Of a DNA stretch of 41,207 nucleotides, positions 33,092-41,098 are shown piece after piece (position 1 is the first letter of the stretch; each line of letters begins with the position of its first letter). The notes below the pieces were generated by a model. It searched no databases. It was not told the DNA's origin and saw only the letters and a list, made by a program, of their open reading frames with translations. Both the position numbers and the translations under genes were made by a program. This DNA is from Paraburkholderia elongata (GTDB lineage: Bacteria > Pseudomonadota > Gammaproteobacteria > Burkholderiales > Burkholderiaceae): the NCBI RefSeq assembly GCF_013177735.1, contig NZ_WOEZ01000215.1, positions 1 through 41,207 of the forward strand, written 5' to 3'.

Positions 33092-34033
33092 CTATCGATT
33101 GTAGTTTGCTATCACGGCGCGTATTGCCGGGTCATTCATGTTTGCGCGCGTCACCGTCACCACGTCGACAAATACCTTTGGACGAGGCGGATGCCCCTCC
33201 AAGGCAGCGATCAGCGTCTCGACCGCCTGATAACCCATACGGTAGGGGTCCTGCACAATGTCCGCGTATACCATGCTGCGTTCGAGCGCATCCTGAAATT
33301 CCGGGCGCCAATCGAACACGACCAGACGAGGACGAGTGCCGGCGGGCATCTCTTCGATGACGTGCAAAGCCCCATAGGCCGTCGTCTCGTTCGGAGCGAA
33401 GGCCGCGTCGAGGTGCCCTACGTCACCGGTCAGGACCTTGCGCACCTGTGCTTCCGTCTCGCGAAACTGATACCCGACATAGGGGGCGATGACCACACGC
33501 CACCCCATCTCACGTGCGACGGTCAAAAACCCCTCTTCACGCGCGGTCGTCGAACTGATATTCGGCGCGAGTCTCAGCACTGCAATTCTGGCGCCCTTGT
33601 GCAGAACGGGTACCAGACTCAGGGCCGCAGCTCTACCTGCCGCGAAATTGTCGGTGCTTACAGTGGAAATCGCGTTGTAATCCGTGCTGCTCCGGTCGAC
33701 GAGTACCGTAGGAACTGCGACCGAAATCGGAGTCGCTACATCTTGCAGTGGCTCGGGCGCCAACACGATACCCGCTACGCCGCTCTTCACCATGTAGTCG
33801 ATCATGCTCAACTGGATATTGGGTTGTGCGCCGAGTGACATTCCGTCGGAAGGACTGCGTATTACCAGTTCGACATGGAGATCGTCAGCGGCACGGTGCA
33901 TACCCTTGCTCATCGCCTGCCAGAAATCCAGGATCGAGCCAGCGAGCACCACACCAATCTGGGTGGCAGGCGCCGCCTGCACCGCCCCCGCCAATGCAGT
34001 AACTACTACAAGAAGTGAAAGCGCTCGGCGCAT
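33092..34033 (-). CDS. Periplasmic sugar-binding protein (ribose-binding type), orphan
   Basis: A 313-residue exported protein with a signal peptide ending near AGAVQAAPA. It has the type-1 periplasmic binding fold of the Peripla_BP_4 group: IGVVLAGSILDFWQAMSKGM, then VAGIVLAPEP, STDNFAAGRAAAL, DAAFAPNETTAYGAL and VYADIVQDPYRMGYQAVE, all in the order of ribose- or autoinducer-2-binding proteins. No permease or ATPase gene is adjacent. It may work with a membrane sensor or with a transporter elsewhere. The start at 34033 fits the signal peptide; no clear ribosome site is seen. Confidence 0.8.
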   Translation of the reverse strand: MRRALSLLVVVTALAGAVQAAPATQIGVVLAGSILDFWQAMSKGMHRAADDLHVELVIRSPSDGMSLGAQPNIQLSMIDYMVKSGVAGIVLAPEPLQDVATPISVAVPTVLVDRSSTDYNAISTVSTDNFAAGRAAALSLVPVLHKGARIAVLRLAPNISSTTAREEGFLTVAREMGWRVVIAPYVGYQFRETEAQVRKVLTGDVGHLDAAFAPNETTAYGALHVIEEMPAGTRPRLVVFDWRPEFQDALERSMVYADIVQDPYRMGYQAVETLIAALEGHPPRPKVFVDVVTVTRANMNDPAIRAVIANYNR

Positions 34034-34460
34034 TGAGTGTTGCCGTGGTACCGAATATGGGTTCTGCTCGCACGCAGCGCGGCCCAAAGGGCCGCAACTG
34101 ATTTAGCCTGTGTCAGCGTGGAATCAGTCGGATGACTTGTCCCAACCATTGGAAAACTAATTGCGCCCGATGGATGTGTCAATGCATTTCGGATATCCAT
34201 CTCCCAGTCTGCAGCTTGCCTCGACGACCTGAAAGACCCGAGGTCATTCCCTTAGCTGCAATGCGCAAATCATGTCCTGCATTGCGAGGACGAAGGCGTT
34301 GGCCATGCAACGCGCACATGAAGTCAAAGGGTCGCAAACGGATGTCCGGGGGCGTGGCGAAGGTCCGCCCTGGGTCGCGTCCCGCCGATCGACGACAGGC
34401 AGTGACCGGCCACAAAGGGACACCAGACGGGGCAGCCTACATCGTCGGCAATGACCTTCC
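34034..34460. other. Intergenic stretch upstream of the sugar-binding protein
   Basis: About 430 bases with no frame I can support. It holds the upstream region of the binding-protein gene and the tail of the peroxiredoxin pseudogene region. Confidence 0.4.
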
Positions 34461-34871
34461 CTAAGCCGCAAGCGTGGCGACGGCGCTGATCGCAAGTAGA
34501 TCAGAAGCAATGCTAGGCAGCGTCACATCCCGAGCGCATTTGGCGTTATCTTGCGTTGAGAGTCCAAAGAGATAGCTTGCGCCGGCCGCCTAGATTTCCG
34601 CTGCATGATCACGGAAGGCACATGACTGCGGCGTACATCCCGCGGCGCCGGGGATCGACACCCACCCATCGGGCACCGGCCCGTCAGGACGCTTTTTCCA
34701 GGGGTAGGCGTAAATAACGACGTAGCCCGCGAGACGACGCAGGTCAACAGTGTCTCCGCCCGTCGAGTTCAACGCAATTCCGGGCACGCGCTCCCCCTTC
34801 AGATGACTTGCGCCACCGTCGTCTATAGGGATCGGCATGGTTGACCAGTCGATGGCCATCGTCTCTTTCAT
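34461..34871 (-). pseudogene. Peroxiredoxin (AhpC/TSA type) pseudogene
   Basis: From the ATG at 34871 the frame gives RVPGIALNSTGGDTVDLRRL, then YVVIYAYPWKKRPDGPVPDGW and PGAAGCTPQSCAFRDHAAEI, the N-terminal half of a thioredoxin-fold peroxiredoxin with the CTPQSC site. An in-frame TAG (34590-34592) stops it. The same frame continues as AAGASYLFGLSTQD, which is the expected continuation of the family, and then degrades until a second TAG at 34461. The gene is thus broken by a nonsense mutation and further decay. It lies behind a terminator and leader peptide that may have regulated it. Confidence 0.7.
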
Positions 34872-34927
34872 GTTCAGCTCTCTCGGTGAGCCGACCACTG
34901 ATGGGGCACCCAAAAACCAAAAACAAA

Positions 34928-34953
34928 AAGCCCCGTCGTTGCTGGCGGGGCTT
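34928..34953 (-). terminator. Rho-independent terminator / attenuator hairpin
   Basis: On the minus strand the stem AAGCCCCG / CGGGGCTT (8 bp) is followed by TTTTGTTTTTGG. It lies 24 bases after the stop of the His-rich leader and before the peroxiredoxin pseudogene, the right place for an attenuator. Confidence 0.75.
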
Positions 34954-34977
34954 CGTAGCGCATGTTGCTGCAAATTT

Positions 34978-35064
34978 CTAGCGTATGCACGTCCCCAGTG
35001 GCAGTCCCAAGTGTGCATGCGCATGATGATGAATCGCAATCGTAAAGGACGTGAAGGCTTTCAT
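34978..35064 (-). CDS. Putative histidine-rich leader peptide
   Basis: A 28-residue frame, MKAFTSFTIAIHHHAHAHLG and eight more residues, with five His in seven codons (residues 12-18). Histidine operon leaders carry such runs so that ribosome stalling controls a terminator. Here a strong terminator follows 24 bases after the stop, and GCGCATGCAC over the His codons can pair with GTGCATACGC downstream, as in the alternative hairpins of attenuators. No good ribosome site is seen. The gene downstream is a peroxiredoxin remnant and not a his gene, so the regulated operon may have been lost. Confidence 0.4.
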   Translation of the reverse strand: MKAFTSFTIAIHHHAHAHLGLPLGTCIR

Positions 35065-35349
35065 GGGTAACGAGTGTGCCTTCAGTTGCTGATCTCGTCG
35101 ACGAATGTCTTATGTGGCGCTTGCTTCCGTTTCCACAAGTTTTCGCTCAGTTCGCAATGGCCGCTTTCGAGCGCGGCGATCGGCAGGTTAGGGTCGATGC
35201 TGTTGAAAAAGTCGCTCCGTCGCTTTTTCAGTTCGCTCGCGAAAAAATCGACCTATTAGATCGGCCTACAAGCCGCTCGCGACCACCGGTCAAGGGTAGG
35301 AAGACCCCTTAAAACCTCGCGACAGCGACCGACAGCGATTTTTTCAAAT

Positions 35350-36890
35350 GTGAGTGACTTCCCCGTCCCGGTGCGACGCTGAAGTCGCGGGCATCAAGTG
35401 CCATGATTGAGGTGCCATCCATCAATCGGAACAGGAGGGGGAAGTCATAGACCAGCTTACTACCGTCGGCATCGACCTGGCAAAGGACATCTTCGCGGTC
35501 TGCGTGCTTGATGCTACCGGTGCCGTGTTGCAGCGGCGCGTGCTGCGACGTGAAGCGTTCATGGGGTGGGCTGAGCAACTGCCTCGGTGCCGCGTCGCGA
35601 TGGAGGCCTGCGGCTCCTCCCACCACTGGGGACGCTGGTTTTCCGCCCGCGGTCACATCGCTCGCCTCATTCCAGCCGAATTCGTCAAGCCGTTCCGACC
35701 CAGCGGCAAGAACGACGCAGCCGATGCTGAAGCGATCGCCGTTGCCGCACGGCAGCCGACCGCGCTTTGTGGCAATCAAGTCTGTCGACCAGCAGGCCAT
35801 TCTCGCGTGGCACAGCGTACGTCAGGGCTGGCAGGAGGAACGTACCTCGCTGCTTAATCGCACGCGTGTGGATTGCTCGCTGAATTTGGAGTGGTGATTG
35901 CACGTTCAGCCGATCGCTTTCTTGGCGCGTTGCCCACACTGATCGAAGACGCCAGACTGCCTGACCCGGTGCGCGCCATGTTGCTCGAAGTGCGCGAACA
36001 AATGGTCGCGCTGAACCTGAGGCTCGCCCGCTGCGATCAGCAGATCGCCACTCACGCCAGAAACAGTGATGTCGCAAGACGCGCCGGCGAACTGCTCGGC
36101 GTCGGTCCCGTAACCTCGAGTGCGCTGGCCGCCACGGTGCCCGATGCGAAGGTCTTCAGAAACGGCCGGCAGTTCGGTGCCTGGCTCGGCCTGACGCCAC
36201 GGCAGCACAGCTCAGGCGGCAGGGCCCGGCTGGGGCATATCAGCCTGCGCGGTAACGTCTATCTGCGCACGCCGCTCGTTCAGGGCGCCCGAAGTACATT
36301 GCAGTCGGCGTTGCGTGCGGACCCCACGCACGCAAGCCGGCTGCAACGGTGGATCAGGCAGCTTCACGAACGCAAGGGCTATCACAAGACGCTCATTGCG
36401 ATTGCCAACAAGCATGCCCGGATGTTGTGGGCGATGCTCGCAAAAAACGAACGTTATGACGCCGACGCGTGGCAACGCCATCCGATACATCCGCCGTTAC
36501 CACCCGCTACAGCATGACCCGATTAGCCTGAGACTCAATTATTGCTCGACGCGATAGCAAGACGAGGTCGGACCGAACGGGAGAAGAACCCGACGATTCT
36601 GTTGGCGAGTCGTTACCGCATGAGGCTCAATGTCCCATGCCTGTTCGCCGGTTTTCAAATAGGGTTCTCCTGTGCGGCTCATATCGTGGCCCGCCCGATA
36701 CGTCTCGGGCAACAAGGCCGTTTGCAAAGGCGCAGTCTGTTCCTGGTATTGCTTCAACACGACAGCGGCAGCCGACTTGAGGAAAATGACATGACCACGC
36801 CAACAGGCCCGCCTGCAAGTGCGCGCCAGATCTCTGCGAGAGTCGAAAAAAATAGAACCCCGACCTTGACTCTCGGGGGAAGTCCTTGCA
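35350..36890 (+). mobile_element. IS110-family insertion sequence, inactive
   Basis: About 1.5 kb holding a frameshifted IS110-type transposase. GGGGGAAGTC occurs just before the transposase start (35437-35446) and again near the proposed right end (36875-36884), and its complement GACTTCCCC occurs near the left end (35356-35364), so these are probably subterminal repeats. IS110 elements lack long terminal inverted repeats, so the exact ends are uncertain. The non-coding 36518-36890 part and the left flank are where a bridge RNA would be encoded. The stretch 36891-37129 beyond it shows no gene. Confidence 0.55.
35447..36517 (+). pseudogene. IS110-family transposase, two frameshifts
   Basis: The product starts at an ATA codon (35447-35449; probably a mutated ATG) after AGGAGGGGG: DQLTTVGIDLAKDIFAVCVL, with the first acidic residue of the DEDD site, then AMEACGSSHHWGRW and KNDAADAEAI with the next two. 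Near 35755 the frame shifts (RFVAIKSVDQQAILAWHSVR continues in another frame) and near 35865 it shifts again into LLAEFGVVIARSADRF, followed by the Tnp_20 half with GVGPVTSSALAA, GAWLGLTPRQHSSGG and RLGHISLRGNVYLR. With a lost start and two frameshifts it should be dead. Confidence 0.8.
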
Positions 36891-37129
36891 AACATTATCG
36901 GTCGACATGAGGCGGTCGGCTCAGGCAGCAGTCGGCCGGGTTTGGCTGAGGTGAAGCTCTCGGCGTCGGCTCTCGTGAACTGGCCGGCTGCCTCTAACTG
37001 TCTTACGTTTTGTTGCCGACGGCTCGACGAGATATCGAGGGGTGGAAACGCGGTGCTATTTCGCCGGTGATGGCAAGTGTTGTGAGCATCTGACAAAATC
37101 TCTAGAAGAATGCTAAGAGCGGAGGCATC

Positions 37130-37618
37130 TTGCGGACGGTCGAATACCGCTTTTCCACCATTTGGCGCATCGATGCGCCAGTGCAGGAAGTTTGGGCGGC
37201 AATCCAGGATTCGGCGCGCTGGCCCGAGTGGTGGAATAACGTCGAGCGCGTGGACCAGCTAGAGGCGGGTTCCGATCAGGGCGTGGGCGTCGTACAACGC
37301 TATACGTGGAAAGGCTGGTTACCCTATCGCCTCGTGTTCGATATGCGGGTGACGCGCGTCGACCCGTTGGTCGCGCTGGAGGGGGAAGCCAGTGGCGACG
37401 TCGAAGGCGCCGGCCGGTGGAGCTTTTCGACCGACCGACGCAACCTTACCGTGGTCCGCTATGACTGGTGCGTGCATACGACCCGCGCATGGATGAATGC
37501 ATTGGCGCCGTTGTTGCGACCGGTTTTCCAATGGAACCACGATACAGTGATGCGCGAAGGCGGCGCGGCACTAGCGCGGCGGCTGGACGCGCGGCTGCTT
37601 GACATCGGGCATGGATGA
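37130..37618 (+). CDS. SRPBCC (polyketide cyclase/START-like) family protein
   Basis: A 162-residue soluble protein with the SRPBCC helix-grip pattern: FSTIWRIDAPVQEVWAAIQD, then ARWPEWWNNVERVDQLE, beta strands, and a C-terminal helix (HDTVMREGGAALARRLDARL). Proteins of this fold bind a hydrophobic ligand; the particular ligand is not known. The start is a TTG, supported by GGAGG six bases upstream. It stands alone between the IS110 element and the barrel remnant. Confidence 0.75.
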   Translation: MRTVEYRFSTIWRIDAPVQEVWAAIQDSARWPEWWNNVERVDQLEAGSDQGVGVVQRYTWKGWLPYRLVFDMRVTRVDPLVALEGEASGDVEGAGRWSFSTDRRNLTVVRYDWCVHTTRAWMNALAPLLRPVFQWNHDTVMREGGAALARRLDARLLDIGHG

Positions 37619-37898
37619 AGCCAGCGCGGCAATGGATTGAACGCTCTGCAACGTTTCCCATTTACCTCGATGGTATCTCTTGGCATCAAGGGAGATGATG
37701 CGCTTGAGATGGTGGAGCAGACTGAAGTTTGAACCCAGGCGCCGCCGGATGGAGGTCAACCATCGGTCACTGTCCGGCCAGTTTGAGACGGTCACCGTGG
37801 TCGCGTGAGCGACCGTTGCACGAGGTACACCGGTCGGTCACCTCTAACGAACACAGCTCGACCGGATCTTGTCACAGTCCCGCCTCGCTCCCGCCCAC

Positions 37899-38175
37899 CT
37901 AAAACAGTTGTTGCCAGCGCAGGCTGCCCGCTTGAGACACGTAAGCCGAACCTGCCTCGACGTGTATCGGGCGGTCAGACTTAGGTTGTTCGGCCGCAGC
38001 AGCATCAGTCCAGCTGAAATTACTGCCGAGTTTTCGACCGGACTTGCGTCGAGGGTCGTGAAGTCGGTTTCGCCGGTTGTATCTGCCGCATCGCTTGCGT
38101 TGACCAGAGCCTTCGTATAGTCGTACTCATGATGCCAGGCAATCTGCAGGTCCGGCACGATGACATCTCAACTGG
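37899..38175 (-). pseudogene. Autotransporter/outer-membrane barrel C-terminal remnant
   Basis: The frame PDLQIAWHHEYDYTKALVNA, then GLMLLRPNNLSLTARYTS, shifts near 37950 into EAGSAYVSQAGSLRWQQLF and a TAG at 37899-37901. The final Phe after alternating residues is the outer-membrane assembly signal of a beta-barrel, and the strand pattern is that of the last strands of an autotransporter barrel. The rest of the gene is missing; a TGA lies just upstream of the first barrel codons at about 38165. Confidence 0.6.
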
Positions 38176-38219
38176 CCGACGGTTCATGCGAGTCTAGACG
38201 ACCGGATCATTTGACAGTC

Positions 38220-38235
38220 TATCTATGAGTAGATA
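38220..38235. promoter_or_regulatory. Candidate TetR operator 1
   Basis: TATCTA-TGAG-TAGATA, a perfect 6-4-6 palindrome touching the proposed TetR start codon. It shares the TATCTA/TAGATA arms with the two palindromes in front of ohr. Confidence 0.65.
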
Positions 38236-38813
38236 TGGTTCGAGCGATGGAAACGACAACGACAGTGCGCGAACAGATCCTCGACCATGCAATCACGCTC
38301 ATCATGCTGCGTGGTTACAACGGGTTTAGCTACCGTGATCTATCCAGTCTGGTTGGCGTAAAGACCTCGAGCATCCACTACTACTTTCCGTCGAAAGACG
38401 ATCTGGTTCTGGAAGCGGTCAACGAGTACAGCAAGGAAGTACTCAACGCCGTCCACGCAGTCGACGCTTCGTTGCCGGCCGATTCAAAGCTCAGCAAGTA
38501 CGCGAAGATGTTCGGCAGGACCCTCGGTGACGGCGATCAGATCTGCCTGTGCGGCATGCTCGCTGCCGATATCGAGTCGCTGCCGGATAACATCCGCCAA
38601 GCAGTGCAGGCTTTTTTCAAGGCTAACGAAAGCTGGCTGGCCAAGGTTCTGGCGCAAGGCGCTCAGGAACGTACGCTGGCGGTGAACGGCAAACCGGAAA
38701 ACGCGGCGCGCGCCCTCTACGCGGCTTTTCAGGGGAGTGTGCTGGCAAGCCGGCTGTTTCACACCAAGGCTCGACTCGAGGATGTCGAGGCTTCGGTGAG
38801 GATTGCGCGATAA
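38235..38813 (+). CDS. TetR/AcrR family transcriptional regulator
   Basis: A 192-residue dimeric repressor. Residues about 10-60 form the TetR HTH: VREQILDHAITLIMLRGYNG, then FSYRDLSSLVGVKTSSIHYYFPSKDDLV. The C-terminal ligand domain contains ICLCGMLAADIESLP, with two Cys close together that could sense oxidants; this is inferred. Start choice is uncertain: ATG at 38235 overlaps a palindrome, ATG at 38247 is the alternative, and neither has a good ribosome site. Three matching palindromes, one at this gene and two before ohr, suggest it represses both itself and ohr. Ohr is more often under a MarR-type OhrR. Confidence 0.85.
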   Translation: MVRAMETTTTVREQILDHAITLIMLRGYNGFSYRDLSSLVGVKTSSIHYYFPSKDDLVLEAVNEYSKEVLNAVHAVDASLPADSKLSKYAKMFGRTLGDGDQICLCGMLAADIESLPDNIRQAVQAFFKANESWLAKVLAQGAQERTLAVNGKPENAARALYAAFQGSVLASRLFHTKARLEDVEASVRIAR

Positions 38814-38825
38814 CGCAGTCGATGT

Positions 38826-38850
38826 GAGGTGGTGAGCCACCTCTTTGTTT
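38826..38850 (+). terminator. Terminator after the TetR gene
   Basis: Stem GAGGTGG / CCACCTC with a TGAG loop and a TTTGTTT tail, starting 13 bases after the TetR stop. Confidence 0.7.
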
Positions 38851-38856
38851 GGTCCC

Positions 38857-38884
38857 TTTGTCTATCTTTGCATAGATAGACAAA
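38857..38884. promoter_or_regulatory. Candidate TetR operator 2
   Basis: A 28-base near-perfect palindrome with arms TTTGTCTATCT / AGATAGACAAA (two central mismatches). It stands directly after the terminator, in the ohr promoter region, and shares the CTATC/GATAG arms with the other two sites. Confidence 0.7.
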
Positions 38885-38928
38885 AGGATAAATGTGTTGT
38901 CCAATCGTCCGTTTTTTTATGGACGAAT

Positions 38929-38946
38929 CTATCTAGTAGTAGATAG
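38929..38946. promoter_or_regulatory. Candidate TetR operator 3
   Basis: CTATCTA-GTAG-TAGATAG, a perfect 7-4-7 palindrome 39 bases upstream of the ohr start, near the likely promoter. A TACTAT sequence at about 38958 could be its -10 box. Confidence 0.7.
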
Positions 38947-38985
38947 CAAAGCCTGATTACTATCCCCTTTTAAAGGAGCTTCACC

Positions 38986-39411
38986 ATGTCACTCGAAAAA
39001 GTCCTCTACCGCGCTCATGCCCACGCCACAGGCGGCCGCGACGGCCGTGCTGTCGTCCCCGCAGGCAATCTCGACTTCAAGCTGACCACGCCCAGGGAAT
39101 TGGGCGGTGCGGGCGGCGAAGGCGCCAATCCCGAGCAGCTTTTCGCCGCCGGCTACAGCGCCTGCTTCCTCGGCGCGATGAAGTTCGTGGCAGCGCGCGA
39201 CAAGATCGCCATCCCCGCAGACGTCTCGATTGACGGCAGCGTCGGCATCGGCGCGATCCCGAACGGCTTCGGCATCGAAGTCGAATTGAAAATCTCCTTG
39301 CCCGGCATGGCACGCGAAGCGGCGCAGGTACTGGTCGACAAGGCGCACATCGTCTGCCCGTACTCCAACGCCACCCGCGGCAACATCGACGTCACCCTCA
39401 CGATCGTTTAA
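38986..39411 (+). CDS. ohr: Organic hydroperoxide resistance protein (Ohr, OsmC superfamily)
   Basis: A 141-residue thiol peroxidase that reduces organic and fatty-acid hydroperoxides. The two catalytic cysteines are present: Cys60 in GYSACFLGAM and Cys124 in VCPYSNATRGN, the Ohr-type spacing. The family's catalytic Arg is likely in the N-terminal third (TTPRELGG, Arg38). AAGGAG before the ATG supports the start. It is preceded by two TetR-type palindromes and followed after 34 bases by an esterase gene, so it is probably induced by peroxide through the TetR protein. Confidence 0.9.
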   Translation: MSLEKVLYRAHAHATGGRDGRAVVPAGNLDFKLTTPRELGGAGGEGANPEQLFAAGYSACFLGAMKFVAARDKIAIPADVSIDGSVGIGAIPNGFGIEVELKISLPGMAREAAQVLVDKAHIVCPYSNATRGNIDVTLTIV

Positions 39412-39445
39412 CCACGCGTCCAATCGACTCGCACAGGATCAAGCC

Positions 39446-39973
39446 ATGAAGACCTTCAAGCCCTTGCTACTCGCCGCCGTTCTTGCGGCCAGCGCCACCC
39501 TCGCCATCGCCGCAAGCCCGGCAGCACCCGCCTCGCCCGATCTGGTGACCAGCCAGTTCCTTCATGCGCTGAACAGCGGCACAGGACCGGCAATCAACAC
39601 GTTGACACCGGCGCAGGCGCGTCAGGTGCTGGTCGACGCGCAGAACAGCGTGAAGGTTGATCTGTCCGGCATTGATGTGTCGAACAAGACCATCGAGCAG
39701 GACGGCATCACCGTGCCGATCACGATCGTACGGCCGCAAGGCGCAACGGGCACGCTGCCAGTCTTCATGTTCTTCCACGGCGGCGGTTGGACCCTTGGGG
39801 ACTTCCAGACGCACGAGAGGCTGGTGCGCGAACTCGTCGTGCAATCAGGGGCTGTGGCGGTGTTTGTCAATTACACGCCGTCGCCCGAAGCGCGTTACCC
39901 GGTGGCGATCAATCAGGCGTACGCGGCCACCAAATCTTACTTTCCGCAGGTCGCCGATCGAATTTGGGCGTAA
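39446..39973 (+). pseudogene. Secreted alpha/beta-hydrolase (HSL-type esterase), truncated
   Basis: An exported esterase: signal peptide ending in TLAIAAS, a short alpha-helical part, then VFMFFHGGGWTLGD, which is the oxyanion-hole HGGG motif of hormone-sensitive-lipase-like enzymes, and FVNYTPSPEARYP. The sequence breaks off after AATKSYFPQVA, before the catalytic Ser motif, where IS-type DNA begins. The catalytic Ser, Asp and His are all missing, so the product cannot be active. It is in the same direction as ohr, 34 bases behind it. Confidence 0.75.
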
Positions 39974-39994
39974 TTTCCCGGACGCCCGGGTCGG

Positions 39995-40345
39995 TTAGGG
40001 TTTGCGTGGCGCTTCAGCGTCTATCAGGCGCTCGGTTTCGTCCTCCCACTCCTGCATCAGCTTCTTCGCCTTCCGATAGTTAGCGATGGCATGCCGCAAG
40101 ACGGCGGCCTGCTTGGGCGAGACCGTCCGATGGACGAGCTTGCCGCCTTTCATATGTCCCCACTCATAGTATGGGCCGTGGCGGGCGTCGGGATCCTGGG
40201 CGCAGCGGCAGCCCGGCTTGCCGCAGACCTTCATGCGTTCCAGGAGCGTGCCGGAACACAGATAGTCGATCGCATTGAGCGTCTCCCGGATGCGCTCGAT
40301 GCGCTCGCGGGCCTGCTTGATGATGACTTCGGGTCGGCGTGGCAT
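39995..40345 (-). CDS. Small accessory protein of the IS1634-type element
   Basis: A 116-residue basic protein: RRPEVIIKQARERIERIRET, then NAIDYLCSGTLLERMKVCGK, then PGCRCAQDPDARHGPYYEWG and a helical tail (NYRKAKKLMQEWEDETERLI). The K.CGKPGCRC..DP...HGPYY segment looks like a small zinc-binding motif, as in proteins I remember as companions of IS1634-like transposases. It is divergent from the transposase. The ATG at 40345 is chosen because the conserved body starts there. Confidence 0.65.
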   Translation of the reverse strand: MPRRPEVIIKQARERIERIRETLNAIDYLCSGTLLERMKVCGKPGCRCAQDPDARHGPYYEWGHMKGGKLVHRTVSPKQAAVLRHAIANYRKAKKLMQEWEDETERLIDAEAPRKP

Positions 40346-40364
40346 GAGCTTGACTTTTGAATAT

Positions 40365-40386
40365 CTGTCGCTAAGCTTAGCGACAG
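40365..40386. repeat. Perfect 22-base palindrome between divergent IS genes
   Basis: CTGTCGCTAAG/CTTAGCGACAG with no spacer, one base before the transposase ATG and 19 bases before the accessory ATG. It could be an operator for both genes or a cruciform-forming transposase site. Confidence 0.7.
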
Positions 40387-40387
40387 A

Positions 40388-41098
40388 ATGAACGGCACGC
40401 AAGAACCTTCCCCGCACAAGGCTCGCTTCACCCTGCACAGCGAGCGTCTGGGACCTTTGCCCCTCATCAATCACTTTATTGGACGCATCGGCCTGGAGGA
40501 CGTGCTCGAACGACACGTCCCCTCGGACGCACGCTGTGCTGTTCCTCATGCCCGGGCCCTCGGCGTCCTGCTGCGCTCGATCATCGTCGAGCGTGAGCCG
40601 GTTTACCGCCAGCAGGAAACCGTCCACGGCTTCGCCAGCGGGATGTTCGGCATCCGCGCCGAGGAGATGGAGCACCTCGGCGATGATCGGCTCGGACGCG
40701 CCCTGGATCGGCTGTTTGATGCCGATCGCGCAGCGCTGCTGACTGACGTGGTGTTGGCGGTCGCAGAGCGCTTCGGCGTGAACTTTGACGAGTGCCATAA
40801 CGACAGCACTTCGATCAGCTTCTATGGCAGCTATCGTGGCGCCTCAGGCCGCAAGATCCGCGGACGAACTGCGCCGGTGATCACCTATGGTCACTCCAAG
40901 GACCATCGGCCCGATCTGAAGCAGTTGCTGTTCATCCTCACGATGACCGCCGACGGCAATATTCCCGTGGCGTTTCGCTGTACCGACGGCAACGCGAGCG
41001 ACTCGCGAACCCACATCGAGACCTGGAATACGTTGCGCGCCGTGGCAGGGCGCAGCGATTTCCTCTATGTGGCCGATTCGAACCAATACCCGACATGA
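40388..41098 (+). pseudogene. IS1634-family transposase, C-terminally truncated
   Basis: The frame reads GPLPLINHFIGRIGLEDVLERHV (DUF4277-like N-terminus), then CHNDSTSISFYGSY with the first acidic residue, YGHSKDHRPDLKQLLFILTM, and DFLYVADS with the second. This is the order of IS1634-type DDE transposases, which are usually about twice this length. The coding homology ends at about 41080 and a stop follows at 41098, so the last catalytic residue is missing. Confidence 0.75.

Larger units (their letters stand above)
39960..41080. mobile_element. IS1634-type insertion element, incomplete
   Basis: It holds a small accessory gene on the minus strand and a truncated DDE transposase on the plus strand, divergent from a perfect palindrome. 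The left junction cuts the esterase. On the right the transposase stops after YVADS, and foreign DNA with a gene start in the opposite direction follows. The ends are not defined by visible terminal repeats, so the limits are approximate. Confidence 0.6.

Noticed and set aside
36542..36910. A 122-codon plus-strand gene behind the IS110 transposase
   Set aside because: No domain and unlikely composition; it lies in the non-coding end of the IS.
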